Shown here: positions 1 through 11,643 of the stretch, piece after piece | Numbering within the stretch: the stretch's first letter is position 1 | Layout: each line of letters opens with the position of its first letter | Assembly: GCA_018340805.1 (NCBI GenBank) | Contig: JACMZG010001863.1 | Span: forward strand, 57,728,091 to 57,792,090 | Direction of reading: 5' to 3' | DNA length: 64,000 nt | Source: Microvelia longipes | Lineage: Eukaryota > Arthropoda > Insecta > Hemiptera > Veliidae | Position numbers and translations under genes: made by a program | The notes under the pieces: model-generated | The model's input: the letters and a program-made list of their open reading frames with translations, nothing else | Databases searched by the model: none | What the model was told of the DNA's origin: nothing

Positions 1-406
1 TTACTTTGAAAATTTGCTTACGCTGTAATCTTAGCAAATTTCCAAAGGGAAGGGGCTCATTAAATTAAGTTTATAGAGCAGAGATAGTTTTTATAGAATA
101 CTTTGTTGTTGATTCAATTTAATGTCTATCCAATTTATGGAATGACTGACTAGAATACTTTGTTACGAAAACTGCATTTCTCTTACAGACTTGGGAAAAC
201 AAGACTTACACAGGACTAACTTTAAAAAAATGGTTACAAATTGTAAATAGAAACATAGGTCGAATCCCCATTTCTGAACTTATTGGTTGGACATGTGCGA
301 TATTCACAATGCAAATATGGAAATTTCAAAATAATTTATATTTTATGTATTGATTCCAGGTATTTTTAGCATAGTCCCTTCAGGTATTGTTTTCCTGGGC
401 CTGCCT
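1..406. other. Unassigned AT-rich sequence
   Basis: I see no convincing ORF, RNA gene or repeat in this stretch, which leads directly into the 38-bp minisatellite. Confidence 0.5.
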
Positions 407-874
407 AAAGTTAGATGAGTTTAAATAAAACTCATTGGTTAAACCAAGTTAGATGAGTTTAAATAAAACTTATTGGTTAACCAGTTAGATGAGTTAAATA
501 AAACTCCAAGTTAGATGAGTTGGTTAAACAAGTTAGAGTTTAAATAAACTCATTGGTTGAACCAAGTTAGATGAGTTTAAATAAAACTCATTGGTTAAAT
601 CAAGTTAGATGAGTTTAAATAAAACTCATTGGTTAAACCAAGTTAGATGAGTTTAAATAAAACTTATTGGTTAAACCAAGTTAGATGAGTTTAAATAAAA
701 CTCATTGGTTAAACCAAGTTAGATGAGTTTAAATAAAACTCATTGGTTAAACCAAGTTAGATGAGTTTAAAAACTCATTGGTTAAACCAAGTTAGATGAG
801 TTTAAATAAAAATCATTGGTTAAACCAAGTTAGATGAGTTTAAATAAAACTCATTGGTTAAACCAAGTTAGATG
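407..874. repeat. 38-bp minisatellite (about 12 units)
   Basis: The unit begins AAGTTAGATGAGTTT and contains two self-complementary parts: ATGAGTTT pairs with AAACTCAT across a short spacer, and TTGGTT pairs with AACCAA across one base. Each unit can therefore form two small hairpins. Units in the first 150 bases carry deletions, while the centre and right side are nearly identical. The array stops at a sharp junction with unique sequence about 40 bases before the reverse-transcriptase relic. Confidence 0.93.
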
Positions 875-911
875 TGGGGGCAAACAAAAGATATTTTAAA
901 AAAAATATATA

Positions 912-1401
912 AATGAGGAAGAATTGATCCAAGCCTACTATGGTTTGTTTGTTTCAAAATTATATGGAGTAGAACTATGGGGAAATTGTAGTAAAGGCAT
1001 TAAAGTTTTAAGGCTTCAAAAAAAATTGTTGATATGTATAGTTGGAGCTCCCTATAAAGCTAAGTGCAGCCTATTTTTACAAAACTTAACTTACTGACCG
1101 TTCCATCCATGTACATATTAAGAAATCTAAAAATAATTAAAAGCAATCTGACTGACTTTGAGGCAAACAAAGACGTTCATACTATAAGACAAGATTTAAA
1201 GACGATCTGACGACGAAAAAGCACAGAAAAACCGTTACGAATCTAGTCAACATTACAACTCCGTTAAACTGTACAACTGCTTACCTAAATTTTTCAAAAA
1301 TATTGAGGACTTAAAAGGTATTTAAAAAAATGCATGCAAGTTTTAGTAGACAAACGATTTACAAAGTATGTGAATTTGTGGATAAAGAAAACTTTGAATA
1401 A
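912..1401 (+). pseudogene. Non-LTR retrotransposon reverse transcriptase, C-terminal relic
   Basis: This is a decayed 3' end of a LINE polymerase ORF, probably of the Jockey/I group. Three consecutive frames give recognisable C-terminal RT sequence. Positions 912-1094 read ...AYYGLFVSKLYGVELWGN and end at a TGA. Positions 1091-1207 read LLTVPSMYILRNLK...DVHTIRQD and end at a TGA. About 1250-1320 reads SVKLYNCLPKFFKNIEDLKG, and 1317-1401 reads KVFKKMHASFSRQTIYKVCE to a TAA. The order matches the tail of arthropod LINE polymerases: the LFxSKLxYGxxxWG block, then a TVPSxYI helix, then the YNxLPxxxK block. At least three frame breaks or stops make it inactive. The catalytic palm is not present. 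An AATAAA at 1823-1828, followed by AT-rich sequence, may mark the element's 3' end. I cannot name the clade firmly. Confidence 0.75.
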
Positions 1402-3060
1402 TATTTTTTTATCTATAAGCTGTTTATCAAGGTTATCAGTCTTTATATTAATTGTCTGTATTTTTCTATTGCTTGTTTTGTCACACTATTTATTCATTAT
1501 ATGTATATATTTTTTAGATATTAGTTTTTAAAAGAAATTATCTGTAAATGTATATTTTAAATATGTATTGTTTTTTAGTAGGTAGTAGTTGGCATTTTTG
1601 AGTAGTCTATGTCATAAGTAGTCAATGTTAAGTAGTACAGTCAATAGCCGTCAAAAATAAATTGTTAATTTAAGTTAGTTCTTTTCTAATGAATTTGCAT
1701 ATATTTATTTGGATCTTTTCTTTTTTTTTTTTAATGGAATGTTTATTAAATCGAAAATATTTGTAAATTATTTGTTTATTATTTGATGACGCAATGCAAT
1801 TGTACTAATGTACTTATAAGCAAATAAAGAATTTCTTTATTATCTTTATAAACGTTGAATGTTGCAAAAACCTCGCTAATTGTGTGATCAGACTAAATCT
1901 TTCTATCTATGATGTTAGATAGATAATTTCAACTCTACATCTTACAGCTAAATGGGTAGGTTAGATATTGGTTACCTCTGAATTGGCTAAAGTATCCATC
2001 GAGTTATTTCGTTATTTGCTCATATAGGCTAGCTAAGAAGCTGTAATATGTATTAGCGGGTAAGCAGTTAGTTCATCTATGGTTTGATTGACCAACGTAT
2101 TCGTCTTGAGTCATGCCGACTCCTGCTGAGTCTTTGATTATCTACGCACGTAAAATATCAAGTGTCCAATAAGCAGGTTTAGTCTTAGTATTTTAATCTA
2201 TTCTTTTTCTACATAGATTAGATTTATATCTAATGAAGTATATCTCAGTGTCAGAACGGTTGATCAACCCTAAGTCATCCCTTCCTCTTACGGTTTACGA
2301 TCCAACCTCTCGAAGTTTTGCAAAAAGTTCTAATTAAACTTTCGGATATATTGTGCAGTCCAAAAAATATTGAAATTAAAAATTGTGCAGTTTTATTGAA
2401 AACTGATATTTATGAAATTCTTTTAGTGCTATTGTAATAATATTTTCTACAGGATGTAAAGAAGCATAATAACATACATCTTAATCTAGATAAAACAAGG
2501 AAAACGAATAAACTTAAATTACATGAAAAAGTATCTTAAAAAAAAAAAGAATAATAATTTGTTGAAGAATAAGAGGACGAGAAAGCATTAGAATTAATGG
2601 GCCGGACTCTGCTGGGGGTTGGAGGCAGGAGTACAAAGTAGTGGGGGAGGAATTTAGGTCGGGGCAAAAATGGAAGCAATTAGATCGGAGCTAATAAAAA
2701 AGAAAAAAAGCATTTTAAAAAAGAAATGGTCTTAAAAAAAGAAAATATAAAATCACTTGAAAACTACTTATAGTTTTTAACCCAATAATTTGTCGTATTT
2801 ACACATTGTTAAATACTTTTTTATATCAATTTATTATATAATTATTTTATTAGAATGCTATGAATACATTATTATTTTATCCTCTGCTTAAGATATGTGT
2901 TGAGTATGGATATATGTATAGCCCTTGAATGATTAAAGGCAAGAAAAATTCTATTCCAACACTCTGTGATTAACATGACATGAAGAATACATCGAAACTA
3001 TGATAGGATAAACATCGATCAGCATTGCTGATAGACATGCCTAGTTTAGTCACTGTCAGT
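1402..3060. other. LINE 3' flank, then unassigned AT-rich sequence
   Basis: The first 450 bases are probably the 3' untranslated part of the RT relic, ending near the AATAAA at 1823. Beyond 1860 I see only AT-rich sequence and a short G-rich patch at about 2599-2670. The 65-codon frame at 1334-1531 is out of the RT frame and is not a gene. Confidence 0.5.
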
Positions 3061-3069
3061 AACAGACAT

Positions 3070-3243
3070 CGTATCAACAGTCTGTCAGACAGTCAGATGT
3101 CAGTAATCAGACAGTCTGTCAGTAATAAGACAGTTTGTCAGTAATCAGACAGACTGTCAGTAATGAGACAGTCTGTCAGTAATCAGCCAGACTGTCAGTA
3201 ATCAGACAGTGTGTCAGTAATCAGACATTCTATCAGTAATCTG
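3070..3243. repeat. About 20-bp tandem repeat (CAGTCTGTCAGTAAT type)
   Basis: About eight imperfect units of the form AGACAGTCTGTCAGTAATC. Each contains the palindromic core CAGACAGTCTG or a variant, so the array can fold repeatedly. An 11-base C run follows at 3305-3315. Confidence 0.85.
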
Positions 3244-3540
3244 ACTAGTTTGGTTATCCCACTAGTAATTTTAACTGGTAACATTAGTCATGGGCTTTTC
3301 CTAGCCCCCCCCCCCTTCATTTCCTGAATATTTATTTGAAATGAAATGAAATATATTTGACAAGAAGTATCATTAATTACATTGCAAACAATTCAGTAGG
3401 ATGAATTTAAGTGAACAGACACTTGTCAAACCCATCCTAAATATATATTATCAATATTTTAATAAGTGTATAACTAGCCACCAAAAATATCATTTAAAAA
3501 TAAAAAGAGTTTAAAAAGTAAACTGCGGGAGGGGGGGGAA

Positions 3541-3600
3541 TAAAAAATAAATAAATAAATAAGTAAATAAATAATTAAATAATTAAATACATAAATAAGA
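3541..3600. repeat. (ATAA)n microsatellite
   Basis: An imperfect tetranucleotide run that follows a G-rich tract. It could be the A-rich tail of an old plus-strand retroposon, but no upstream body is recognisable. Confidence 0.75.
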
Positions 3601-4972
3601 ACCATCCAAAAGAATAAGAGCAAGTAATAAGTAACATAATTTAAAAAGGTTAAAATATTTATAAAAATAAATGAATAAAAATATTGGAGGTGTTGAGCCT
3701 AACATAAATAAGTAAAATAACACGAGTGATTAAGTGCACACAAAACACGGGACGAGACGGGATGAGACATCACACATCTGGAAAAAAGACAACACAACTA
3801 ACAACAATAGAACACAAATTCAATATTATTATTATTTATTAGCTACGGGAAGATTTCAGCAAGGAAAAAAAAGAGTGAATCATCATCTGCTTTCAAGAAG
3901 CCACTTTTTAAGCAAAATGGAAAAATTTTTATAGTCAGGTTTAGATAACATTTCAACATTAAACTTGTTAGCACTAAAAGGTATTACATATTTTGCACAT
4001 TTTTTACCTGCTTCAGTCTTAACTCTGGGAACAATGAATTTCAATGACTACTTAGGTTACTAAATAACCGCCTCGAAAACTGGTAACGACTGATGGTTAT
4101 TATTGCTAATCATTATTACCATGAAATAATTATAACTGATTGAACCTCTCTATCTTTCTTGGTGCATATTATTTGGTAATTGCTGCATATTATAGAATAT
4201 TGCTGGATATTTTTGGTACATGATTACCAGCGTTACTTAATTATCACTACACACCGACGTTACTTTAGGTTCATTAGTATTAAGGTTTCAGTGCTCTATG
4301 GTTCCGTCATTTCAGGTCGGTACACGTGAGTTATTCCAATATCAATTATTATTTTTATTATTAGTCTTTATTAATTAAAATTGCTTTATAAATAAAGATT
4401 TAACAATTAAAAATATTACATCTTAAACTAATTATTAAACAATTACAGAGTATAAAACTTTAACGGAAACTTAAAAATAAAACACATAACTTACATGAAA
4501 TCACACGAAGTCCTTAATGGAATAAAAAGCTTGATCAACCAAAAACTCAACTAAAACTGACTAATTTTGCACTTACTTGATGCTAATAACTTCGTTTATT
4601 TCTGTTTCAGGTATGCCTATTTCCGATTGTCTTTGAACTTATCATTTAAGGTATTACATTTTGATTTTTAAAATACGTACAGATTTTTGGTTTTTAAGGC
4701 CGTATCCAAAATAAATATTTTGACTTCCGTAAACTAAATAACGCCTATCCCAATAGCGAATTTTATCAAAGGGTTATTTACTAAAAGATGGTTTTACTGG
4801 TACTATTAAGTCCTAACCTCCACGACATCGCTATGTACGACTCTCGACTGATAACCTTACACGCCCGAAGCTCTGGCGAGTAAGATACCTCGAGTCCTAA
4901 AATATTAGGCGCCCATGTAATTGTATAACGGTCATAAAATATACATTTTTGTTTTAGGTTCATTTTAACGTT
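3601..4972. other. Unassigned AT-rich sequence
   Basis: No supportable gene. The short frames at 3734-3934 (plus) and 4781-4963 (minus) have no recognisable motif and look like chance. Confidence 0.5.
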
Positions 4973-5021
4973 TCATAAACCACAATACTAGTAAATAATA
5001 CAGTTTAAATTGATTTTATCT
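4973..5021. repeat. Isolated 51-bp minisatellite unit, left of insertion
   Basis: This matches the units of the array at 5691-6226 (ACCACAATACTAGTAA, then ACAGTTTA, then TTGATTTTA). It shows that the element at 5022-5690 landed inside the array and left one unit on its left side. Confidence 0.8.
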
Positions 5022-5690
5022 CCAGACGGTGTATAATGTAAAGTTTATTAAGTAGTTTTTAGGAAGTAAAGATGCACTTATCACTCACAAGGGAGAAAAA
5101 GTTAGTGTTCATTCCCTGGGGAGTAAAAAGTAACTTTTTCTCCCTGTGTTTCCTATTATTGGGTTATTAGAGCCAATTATACCAATTTTTTGGGGTGGTA
5201 TTCTTTAAATTTATACAGGTGACTGATCAATTGTTTGTAATTTTCCCGAGGGTGGCACCCCCAAAATTTATAAGGGGGACCCGACCAAAAATTTTTTCAT
5301 TGGCTCAAAATCCGTTTCAGGTCAAAAGAAGTTGTTTGGAGCAATAAAAAAATGATTTTTTTGGGGGCAGCCCCCTAAATTTAAAAGGGGTCCGACCTAA
5401 AGAAATAAGAATAAACAAAAAACATGTTAAATAAAATCAACGTCTGGAGATAAATCTTGTATGCACCTTGGAGTAAAATGCTATTTTCCCTCGCAATTAC
5501 CTCTTCGGCTTTCACCTCGTAGTCAATAGTCATAACTCCCTAAGCTTGCCTCGGGAATTAAAACACATAAATTCTCGGCTTCGCCTCGAAGTTAAATACT
5601 TTGATTTCCTCGGCTTACGCCCCTAGGAACCAACTATCTGCTCAGGGAAATAATAGCATTCTTTAATCCATTGGTGCATAAATAAGTATT
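5022..5690 (-). mobile_element. Hairpin-studded non-coding element, copy 1
   Basis: Part of a repeat family seen again at about 46630-47765 and 59827-60830, with a diverged relative at 19930-20530. On the minus strand it starts near TTATTTATGCACCAA. It runs through several short hairpins of the type GAGGC-GAA-GCC-GAG spaced tens of bases apart, then G/C hairpins such as GGGGGCAGCCCCC, and ends at ATACACCGTCTGGAG. The motif TATCTCCAGACG also occurs inside. There is no ORF. The 51-bp array on both sides lets the target be reconstructed and is consistent with a short duplication of up to 4 bases (TTAT). The superfamily is unknown. Confidence 0.7.
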
Positions 5691-6226
5691 ATTTACTCAT
5701 AAAACGCATTACTTGTAAATAATACAGTGTAAATTGATTTTATTTACTCATAAAACGCATTATTTGTAAATAATAGAGTTTACATTGATTTTATTAACTC
5801 ATAAACCACAATACTAGTAAGTAATACAGTTTACATTAATTTTATTTACTCATAAAACGCATTATTTGTAAATAATACAGTTAACTTTGATTTTGTTTAC
5901 TCATAAACCACAATACTAAGTAATCCAGTTTACATCGATTTTATTTACTCATAAAACGCATTTTTGTAAATAATAGAGTTTACATTGATTTTATTTACTC
6001 ATAAACCACAATACTAGTAACTAATACAGTTTACATTGATTTTATTTACTCATAAACCCAATACTAATAAGTAATCCAGTTTACATCGATTTTATTTACT
6101 CATAAAACGCATTATTTGTAAATAATAGAGTTTACATTGACTTTATTTACTCATAAATTGCATTACTTGTAAATATTACAGTTATTATTGATTTAATTTA
6201 CTCATGAACTTCATTACTTGTTAAAA
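5691..6226. repeat. 51-bp minisatellite (about 10 units)
   Basis: The unit reads roughly TTTACTCATAAAACGCATT, then ACTTGTAAATAATACAG, then TTTACATTGATTTTA. Two unit types, one with AAACGCATTA and one with AACCACAATACTAG, partly alternate. This suggests a higher-order repeat of about 102 bp. Confidence 0.9.
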
Positions 6227-6971
6227 ATATTTTTTTTAAGTTATTTGCCTATAAACTATGGTAAAGAAAACAATACATGTTATTGTTACGTTTGTGTCTG
6301 ATAAACCGCCTTACATTAGTGTTAAGTATGAAGTAAGTTAACGATGAACCGCAGTGCTTGTAAATAATTTTGTCATTGAATAATATTTGCATCTAAAATA
6401 ATATACAGAAAGCTTTGTGAAAACTTAATGTAATTTTAACTTCATTACATTAAATCTATAAGTTATGTCAATTTTATTTATCTGCTTAAAATTATAATAT
6501 ATACTTAGCATTTAGAATGATATCCCTTCTCTCTTTTTTAGTTTTTATTTTCAATTTGATAGTGTTATTCATAAATTATTGGATGACATATAAATTATAC
6601 TAAAATTTATTTTGTGTCTTAAGGTTGATAATTTCTCTTTCTGCAAACCTAAGTTAGATAATTAGGTTTAGGATTTGGTTTCCTGTTGTGGGGGGGGGGG
6701 AGTCCTGAGAGGCAAAACTTTGTATTGAAATTGAATTGAAAGTTGTAAAGTAGGAATGTATTGGGAGGTTTGGATAAACATAGTTTATTTACCTTTGTGC
6801 AAGTTTCCCATTTCAAGTATTTAACTCAATTATTATTATGTCATTAGTCATTTGGATATTTACAATTGAAATGGGGTTCGGGGGTATCTCGTAACTTTTT
6901 ATCAAATTTAAAATTTTTGTTCAGAAGGTTTTGGTGTTTCTGGTGGGCTTAAGTCGATGTAAATGATAGAT
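6227..6971. other. Unassigned sequence with an 11-G run
   Basis: AT-rich sequence with no coding signal. An 11-base G homopolymer lies at 6690-6700. Confidence 0.5.
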
Positions 6972-7008
6972 CCAACGCTTCGATGCCTCAGGGACAGACT
7001 TCTTCAGG
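6972..7008 (-). other. CTGA-hairpin-CGAA motif, single copy
   Basis: Read on the minus strand, CCTGAAGAAG is followed by a short hairpin-capable segment and then CATCGAAGCGTTGG. This is the same layout as the motif at the inner ends of the foldback insertions at 12903, 26112, 34587 and 56743. Here no inverted partner arm is evident, so it is probably a decayed end of a Penelope-like element. Confidence 0.4.
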
Positions 7009-7088
7009 GTTGTAGGGCATCGTGGATGAATGTACAATGCTTTACAATAGTAAAAGCATTCTTCACCTGCTTTATCTGGTTATCAACG

Positions 7089-7381
7089 TAAGATATAAAC
7101 CTAATAACGGCGGTAACCCTAGTACGGAAAATATAAATCCTAATAACGGAAGATATAAACCCTAGTAACGGAAAACCCCTAATAACGGAAGATATAAACC
7201 CTAATAACGGACGGTATAAACCCTAGTAACGGAAAATATAAATCCTAATAACGGAAGATATAAACCCTAGTAACGGAAAACCCCTAATACCGGAAGATAT
7301 AAACTCTAATAACGGAAGATATAAACCCTAATAAGGGAAGATATAAACCCTAGTAACGGAAGATATAAACACTAATAACGA
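7089..7381. repeat. 22-bp minisatellite (about 13 units)
   Basis: The unit is GAAGATATAAACCCTAATAA plus CG, with an alternative AACCCCTAATAACG form and a few truncated units. The AACCCTAA core is not a continuous telomeric repeat, so I do not read it as telomere sequence. Confidence 0.9.
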
Positions 7382-7479
7382 AGTAATAATAATACAAGTA
7401 AAATAGAAAGTTTCTTTTGTATATAGTGAGTAAATGATAATTTTTCAGCACTACTTACATCTCATGGTATGTATATAAA

Positions 7480-7720
7480 CGTTTATATGGCCCCAAAGGG
7501 GCCATATCGAGCGATGAAAATTCGCTAGATACAAAATTAATACTAAAACAACGGCCATAGCAAGGCGGCGATAATTTGCTAAATACATGGCCAAAAATCA
7601 TTAAAACAACAAATAATCAAAACAACGTGGCCACGAAGCGGCCACAGAAGAAGGGTCAAGAAGGCCCTCGGCCTAATGCATTCCTGAGGAGGCCGCGTAG
7701 CGTCTACGGGTCGACTTATT
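7480..7720. repeat. Cluster of GGCC-centred short palindromes
   Basis: A perfect palindrome ATATGGCCCC-AAA-GGGGCCATAT lies at 7485-7507. It is followed by GTGGCCACGAAGCGGCCAC, GAAGGCCCTCGGCC and GAGGAGGCCGCG, separated by AT-rich spacers. The pattern of many small GC hairpins in AT-rich non-coding DNA resembles the hairpin-studded element at 5022-5690, but the sequence differs. It may be a second such family. Confidence 0.5.
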
Positions 7721-8912
7721 TCCGACATGCATAGCAAGACGTGAAATGTGAAACTTCTCGCAGAGTCAGTCGATCAACCCCTTAGCCCTACTAAACACTA
7801 AAGTTAAATAACTTAAATGGCATCATGTCAAAATAATTTACGTCAGGGGTTCCTAAAATCCAGCTAAGGGGCCATCCTACCATCGAGCTAAATTTTAGCG
7901 TACCTTGTAACATCATGAGTGAGTATATAACATTTCTTTTCTGAGTTGCCCCATTGCGGTAGGAATTGATTTTTTTCAAATTTAAAAAATAAAACCGGCA
8001 GCCTAAGCTATTTTTTTCTTTAATTTTTCCTCCATTTTTTAGATCTTGGGGGAGGGCGATTGACCCATTTACCCCCCCCCCCCTTGTATCTACGCCTGGT
8101 CTGAGGTTATAATAGCATGGATCTCCACACTGTCACAGTAGAACTTGAATAAATGTGAAATATGCCGCCGGCAAAATACGCAGGTTGGCCTTAAAGTGAC
8201 TTCAGGACCCGAGATTTAAAATACGTGCACTGGTAGTGTCATTCTCGTGCCCTGGACTAGAATGTCATGTGAATGGACTCATCCCGGACATCGGACGGCA
8301 GGAACTCGTCGAGACATTAAGTATAAATCCTAGACGGGCCGTGACGACAATATTAGGACTAATAGTTGCCTGAAACTGCTCTCAGCAAATTTAAAAATAA
8401 AATTAATAAAAACAAATAAAACTTGATTATATTTTTTAACATGAGCAGCCAAAAAGCAGAGTTGAAAAAGGAAGCAGGCTCGTTAGTCAATATTTACTGC
8501 ACAGGTCTAATTCAAGATCTGCGATGCTGAAGTGCCACGAGTTCCATCGGTAATCCCTGTCTAAAAATGAATTCGAAATACAAGTATACTTAAGATATAA
8601 ACTAAATATTCAAGTATCCAAAAATTACTTCTATTACAAAATCTGTAATAAAGCATAGGAAGACGCGCGATAAATTTTTATTTTGTATAAAAATCTTACA
8701 CATTTCGTTCGAAGTCGATCCCTGTCAGCTTGGATGCATAACACTGTACACTCCATTAAACCACGCATATTCCATTTATTCTCCTGTGCTACCTTATATA
8801 ATAATAAAACCCGCGAAAAACTAACATCTGTAAAAGTAGATTATCAATTTACTGATCGTTTCAAGTTACTCAAATAAGTATACTTTGGGAGTATGTATAC
8901 ATAAAAAAATAA
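7721..8912. other. Unassigned sequence with a 12-C run
   Basis: A 12-base C run lies at about 8072-8083, followed by TTGTATCTACGCCTGG, which faintly recalls the hAT end at 27491-27507. No coding region is supported. The short minus frame at 7791-7979 and the plus frame at 8683-8877 have no recognisable motif. Confidence 0.45.
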
Positions 8913-8916
8913 ATAA

Positions 8917-9137
8917 AATGCCCGTTTTAGGGCCTTTCGGCCCATCAGGGTATTCACCCTGCGGGAACCACCTCAGGTGGGTTGCATCTACTACACTCTA
9001 AGATTTAATTAAAGTTGGCGAAATCATTTTAATAAAAATACTATTCATAAAATCTTAGAGTATAGCCCGGGCTGCGAACCCCGGACCTCCGGTGCCGAAA
9101 TCGAACGCCTTTAAGATCACGGCCACGGAGGCAGACA
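8917..9137 (-). mobile_element. tRNA-derived SINE, copy 1
   Basis: Read on the minus strand, the head TGCCTCCGTGGCCGTGATC holds an A-box-like TGGCCGTGATC. About 40 bases later comes a B-box-like GGGGTTCGCAGCCC. This is the spacing of an RNA polymerase III internal promoter in a tRNA-derived SINE. The body follows, and the 3' end is GGGCATTTTATTTATTT with an (AATA)n-type tail. CACTCTAAGATTT and AAATCTTAGAGTA form an internal inverted repeat. The tetramer-rich flank TATACATA occurs on both sides and may be a short TSD. The copy is nearly identical to the one at 11644-11841. Confidence 0.82.
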
Positions 9138-10072
9138 ATTATTTATACATATAATATTAAAATTTATTAATACTTTTTCAAAATTTAAAATAACATTAAT
9201 GAACAAGATAAATTTATATTGTTATTACCAGACATATTCAGCATGGAAATGCAATACTATTCAGCCAGACGTCGGTGGATTTTGATTGATTAGAGCTTCA
9301 AAGCGGTTAGCAGGGATAAAAGGTCGTCTGTTAAGAACAAGAATTTTTCCCCAGGCTTTACTTTTTTTTTCAAAAGAAGCTCTTTCGGAATCAGTTTTCC
9401 TTCCATTCTTGAGTTTCCCGCCATTCTTTACGATAGAATCACTTTTCACTTACGCTTAAAAAGCTGAAAGTACATTTTTTACCTTTTTATTTTATTTTTT
9501 GTTGTGAGAGAGGTATTTGTATTTGCAAAACAAGATTGTGCTCTTATCTTTCGTTTTTTCCTTTTCGCCTTTGATTTGTATTGATGTCCTTACTTATTTC
9601 TAAGATATTTTTAGTATGTCTGTTTTACCTTTTTTTAGAATAGATAGTTTTCATTTTTCTTGATCTATTTTCGTTTCAGGCACGTTATACTGTCATTAGC
9701 TATTTGTAATAGCTCAGTATATGAAAGATTAATGACGGTATATCACCTCAATGACTGCTATCGACTTAAGTTCAAGCCACGTATGTTTAAACGCAGCTTA
9801 CAACGATTATGATGCACAAATATAAGGGACATTCATTAGTCTTCAATTAATAGTTTAACTTTTTTAAATAAAAGTAAAGTTAATAAGTTATAAAGTGTAA
9901 ATTTAAAGTAAATTACAAAGGGTAATGAGTTAAAATAACTACGTCAATTTTGGGTGTTTTTGTACTATGTTCGTATTAAAATCTATATTTTTACGTAAGT
10001 TTAGTTTATGTATTTTAAACTAACTTTTTAAGTAAGTTATTTTTCTAAGAGTTCTGCCAAACTGACGTTATG
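9138..10072. other. Unassigned sequence
   Basis: AT-rich sequence. A 62-codon minus frame at 9261-9449 has balanced composition but no motif I recognise, and I leave it uncalled. Confidence 0.45.
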
Positions 10073-10345
10073 GCCAAAGAATGATGGACATATTGAAAAA
10101 TCAGGTATTGTCAGACACACACACCTACACACAGATAATTTGTGACAACTACTCAGGAAGTCTTAAAACATTTGAAACGGATCATTCCGGTAACATCCTA
10201 GTTTCGGATTTTTTTTTACTAAGACAATACTTTTCATATAACTACGGTATAAACGAGAAAAGTAAAAAATGTAATATGGAATTCTTTGTTATATATCTTC
10301 TTAAAGCGCAGTGGAGTAATACTCAATATACAAAAAACTAACACG
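10073..10345 (+). repeat. Dispersed repeat family A, 3' module
   Basis: Contains the family signature: an ACACACAC-like stretch, then CAGGAAGTCTTAAAACATTT, then GTTTCGGATTTTTTTT, then ATACTTTTC and ACTACGGTATAAACGAG. The same ordered blocks recur near 18293, 30260, 34260, 44270, 58870 and 61830. The 86-codon frame here is an accident of the repeat. Confidence 0.6.
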
Positions 10346-10357
10346 TCTCTCCACAAA

Positions 10358-10462
10358 AGAATTTATTAACTTAAATAATTTATTAACTTATTAACTTTAT
10401 TATTATTTATTAACTTATTGTACTTATATTATTTATTAACTTTATTGAATTTATTAACTTGC
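10358..10462. repeat. Degenerate TTTATTAACTTA tandem repeat
   Basis: About eight irregularly spaced copies of TTTATTAACTT. Confidence 0.7.
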
Positions 10463-10494
10463 CGGCTTTCGGCAATAATGCCATCAACAGTGCC
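10462..10494 (-). other. CTG-hairpin-GAAAG motif, single copy
   Basis: The minus strand reads ACTGTTGATGGC, then a short loop, then GCCGAAAGCCGG. It has the same box order as the foldback motif at 34822-34855, including the CCGG end. No inverted partner is seen nearby. Confidence 0.4.
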
Positions 10495-10748
10495 TAAAAA
10501 ACAAGTAGAAAAAGATCTAATACATACAATTTATTGTATGTATACAGTAAATAATTTATAAAAGTTATTAATTACGGAAATTATAATTAATATTTTTTAT
10601 TTTGGTTTGACATACAATTAAGTTCCAATCAAAATACAAAATAATGTTGGTTTTCAAGCAAAACTTATAGAGCACCTTTTGAAGGGAAAACCCTATTCCA
10701 TTAAGGCAGGTTAGGTCATATTCTAGGTTTTTAACCTTGAACTTATAC

Positions 10749-10810
10749 ACTGATTGAGGTTACATGATAGAGTTATATAGTATCACTCTATCGTGTAACA
10801 ACAATCAGTA
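10749..10810. repeat. Small inverted repeat (hairpin)
   Basis: GTTACATGATAGAGT pairs with ACTCTATCGTGTAAC around an 11-base loop, and the outer CTGATTG pairs with CAATCAG. It could be a miniature element or a relic. No TSD is clear. Confidence 0.65.
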
Positions 10811-11630
10811 CGAATTTTACCCAAATTTGTTAATTAATTTATCTTAAACTATGTAAAATAAAATAACGCACTGTATAAATTAGAAAGAAAAATAATTTAG
10901 AAGATAAGCATAAAACTAGACTTTTTTTAAAATATTTTCTTTATTGAATAATATAAATTATATTTAATATCAAAACTTCCTAATATAATACATAGAAAAT
11001 AAAATTGTTTTTACTTATTAGCAATAATTTCAAATAAAAAGAAAACAAAAATGAATGAATGATTTCTGTATAAAAAGATGCATCGCATAATATTTCATGT
11101 AGATAATACTTATAGCTAGATAGTTTAAGATAGATGTATGTATGTTTATTTATTTTTGTTTTATTTCTCGTCTTGAAGTTATCAATAATTATTTATTATG
11201 AAGTTTATTATAATGTTAGAAAACGTACCTCTGCTATAAGACATTAGTCTTGAGCCACAAAGGGCGTTGTTATGTTACTCATTTGTAGAATTGTATTTTT
11301 TTATATTATTCTAATTATTCATTTATTTTACTTTTTATTTATTTATTTCACCAGTATTTTATTTATACCTATTGTATTTATTGTTTTATTTATAAATTAT
11401 TGCTTTTATGGTTATTTTTATTTGTTATTAGTTTTTTATTATTATTATTATTGTGTATTTTTAATGTTATATGGTTTATGTTATGGTTATTTATTTTTTT
11501 ATTGTTTATTGCTTAGTGAATTTTAAATAAATTTCGTACTGTTTATTAATCAAGTATTTTTTGATTGTGTTTTTATAAGTTATTTTTGATTTAGTGAAAT
11601 TTATGTAATTAGGTAATTTATTGAATATTT
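10811..11630. other. Unassigned AT-rich sequence
   Basis: Very AT-rich. The 84-codon frame at 11272-11526 consists almost entirely of Ile, Leu, Phe and Tyr, as expected from AT-rich DNA, so it is not called. Confidence 0.5.
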
Positions 11631-11643
11631 GTATTGAGGCATA

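Noticed and set aside
7089..7381. AACCCTAA-containing array as possible interstitial telomere
   Set aside because: The motif is embedded once per 22-bp unit with unrelated flanks and is never a head-to-tail run.
11272..11526. 84-codon plus frame that looks like a membrane protein
   Set aside because: Composition is what random very AT-rich DNA gives (Phe, Ile, Leu, Tyr); no motif and no homologous copy.
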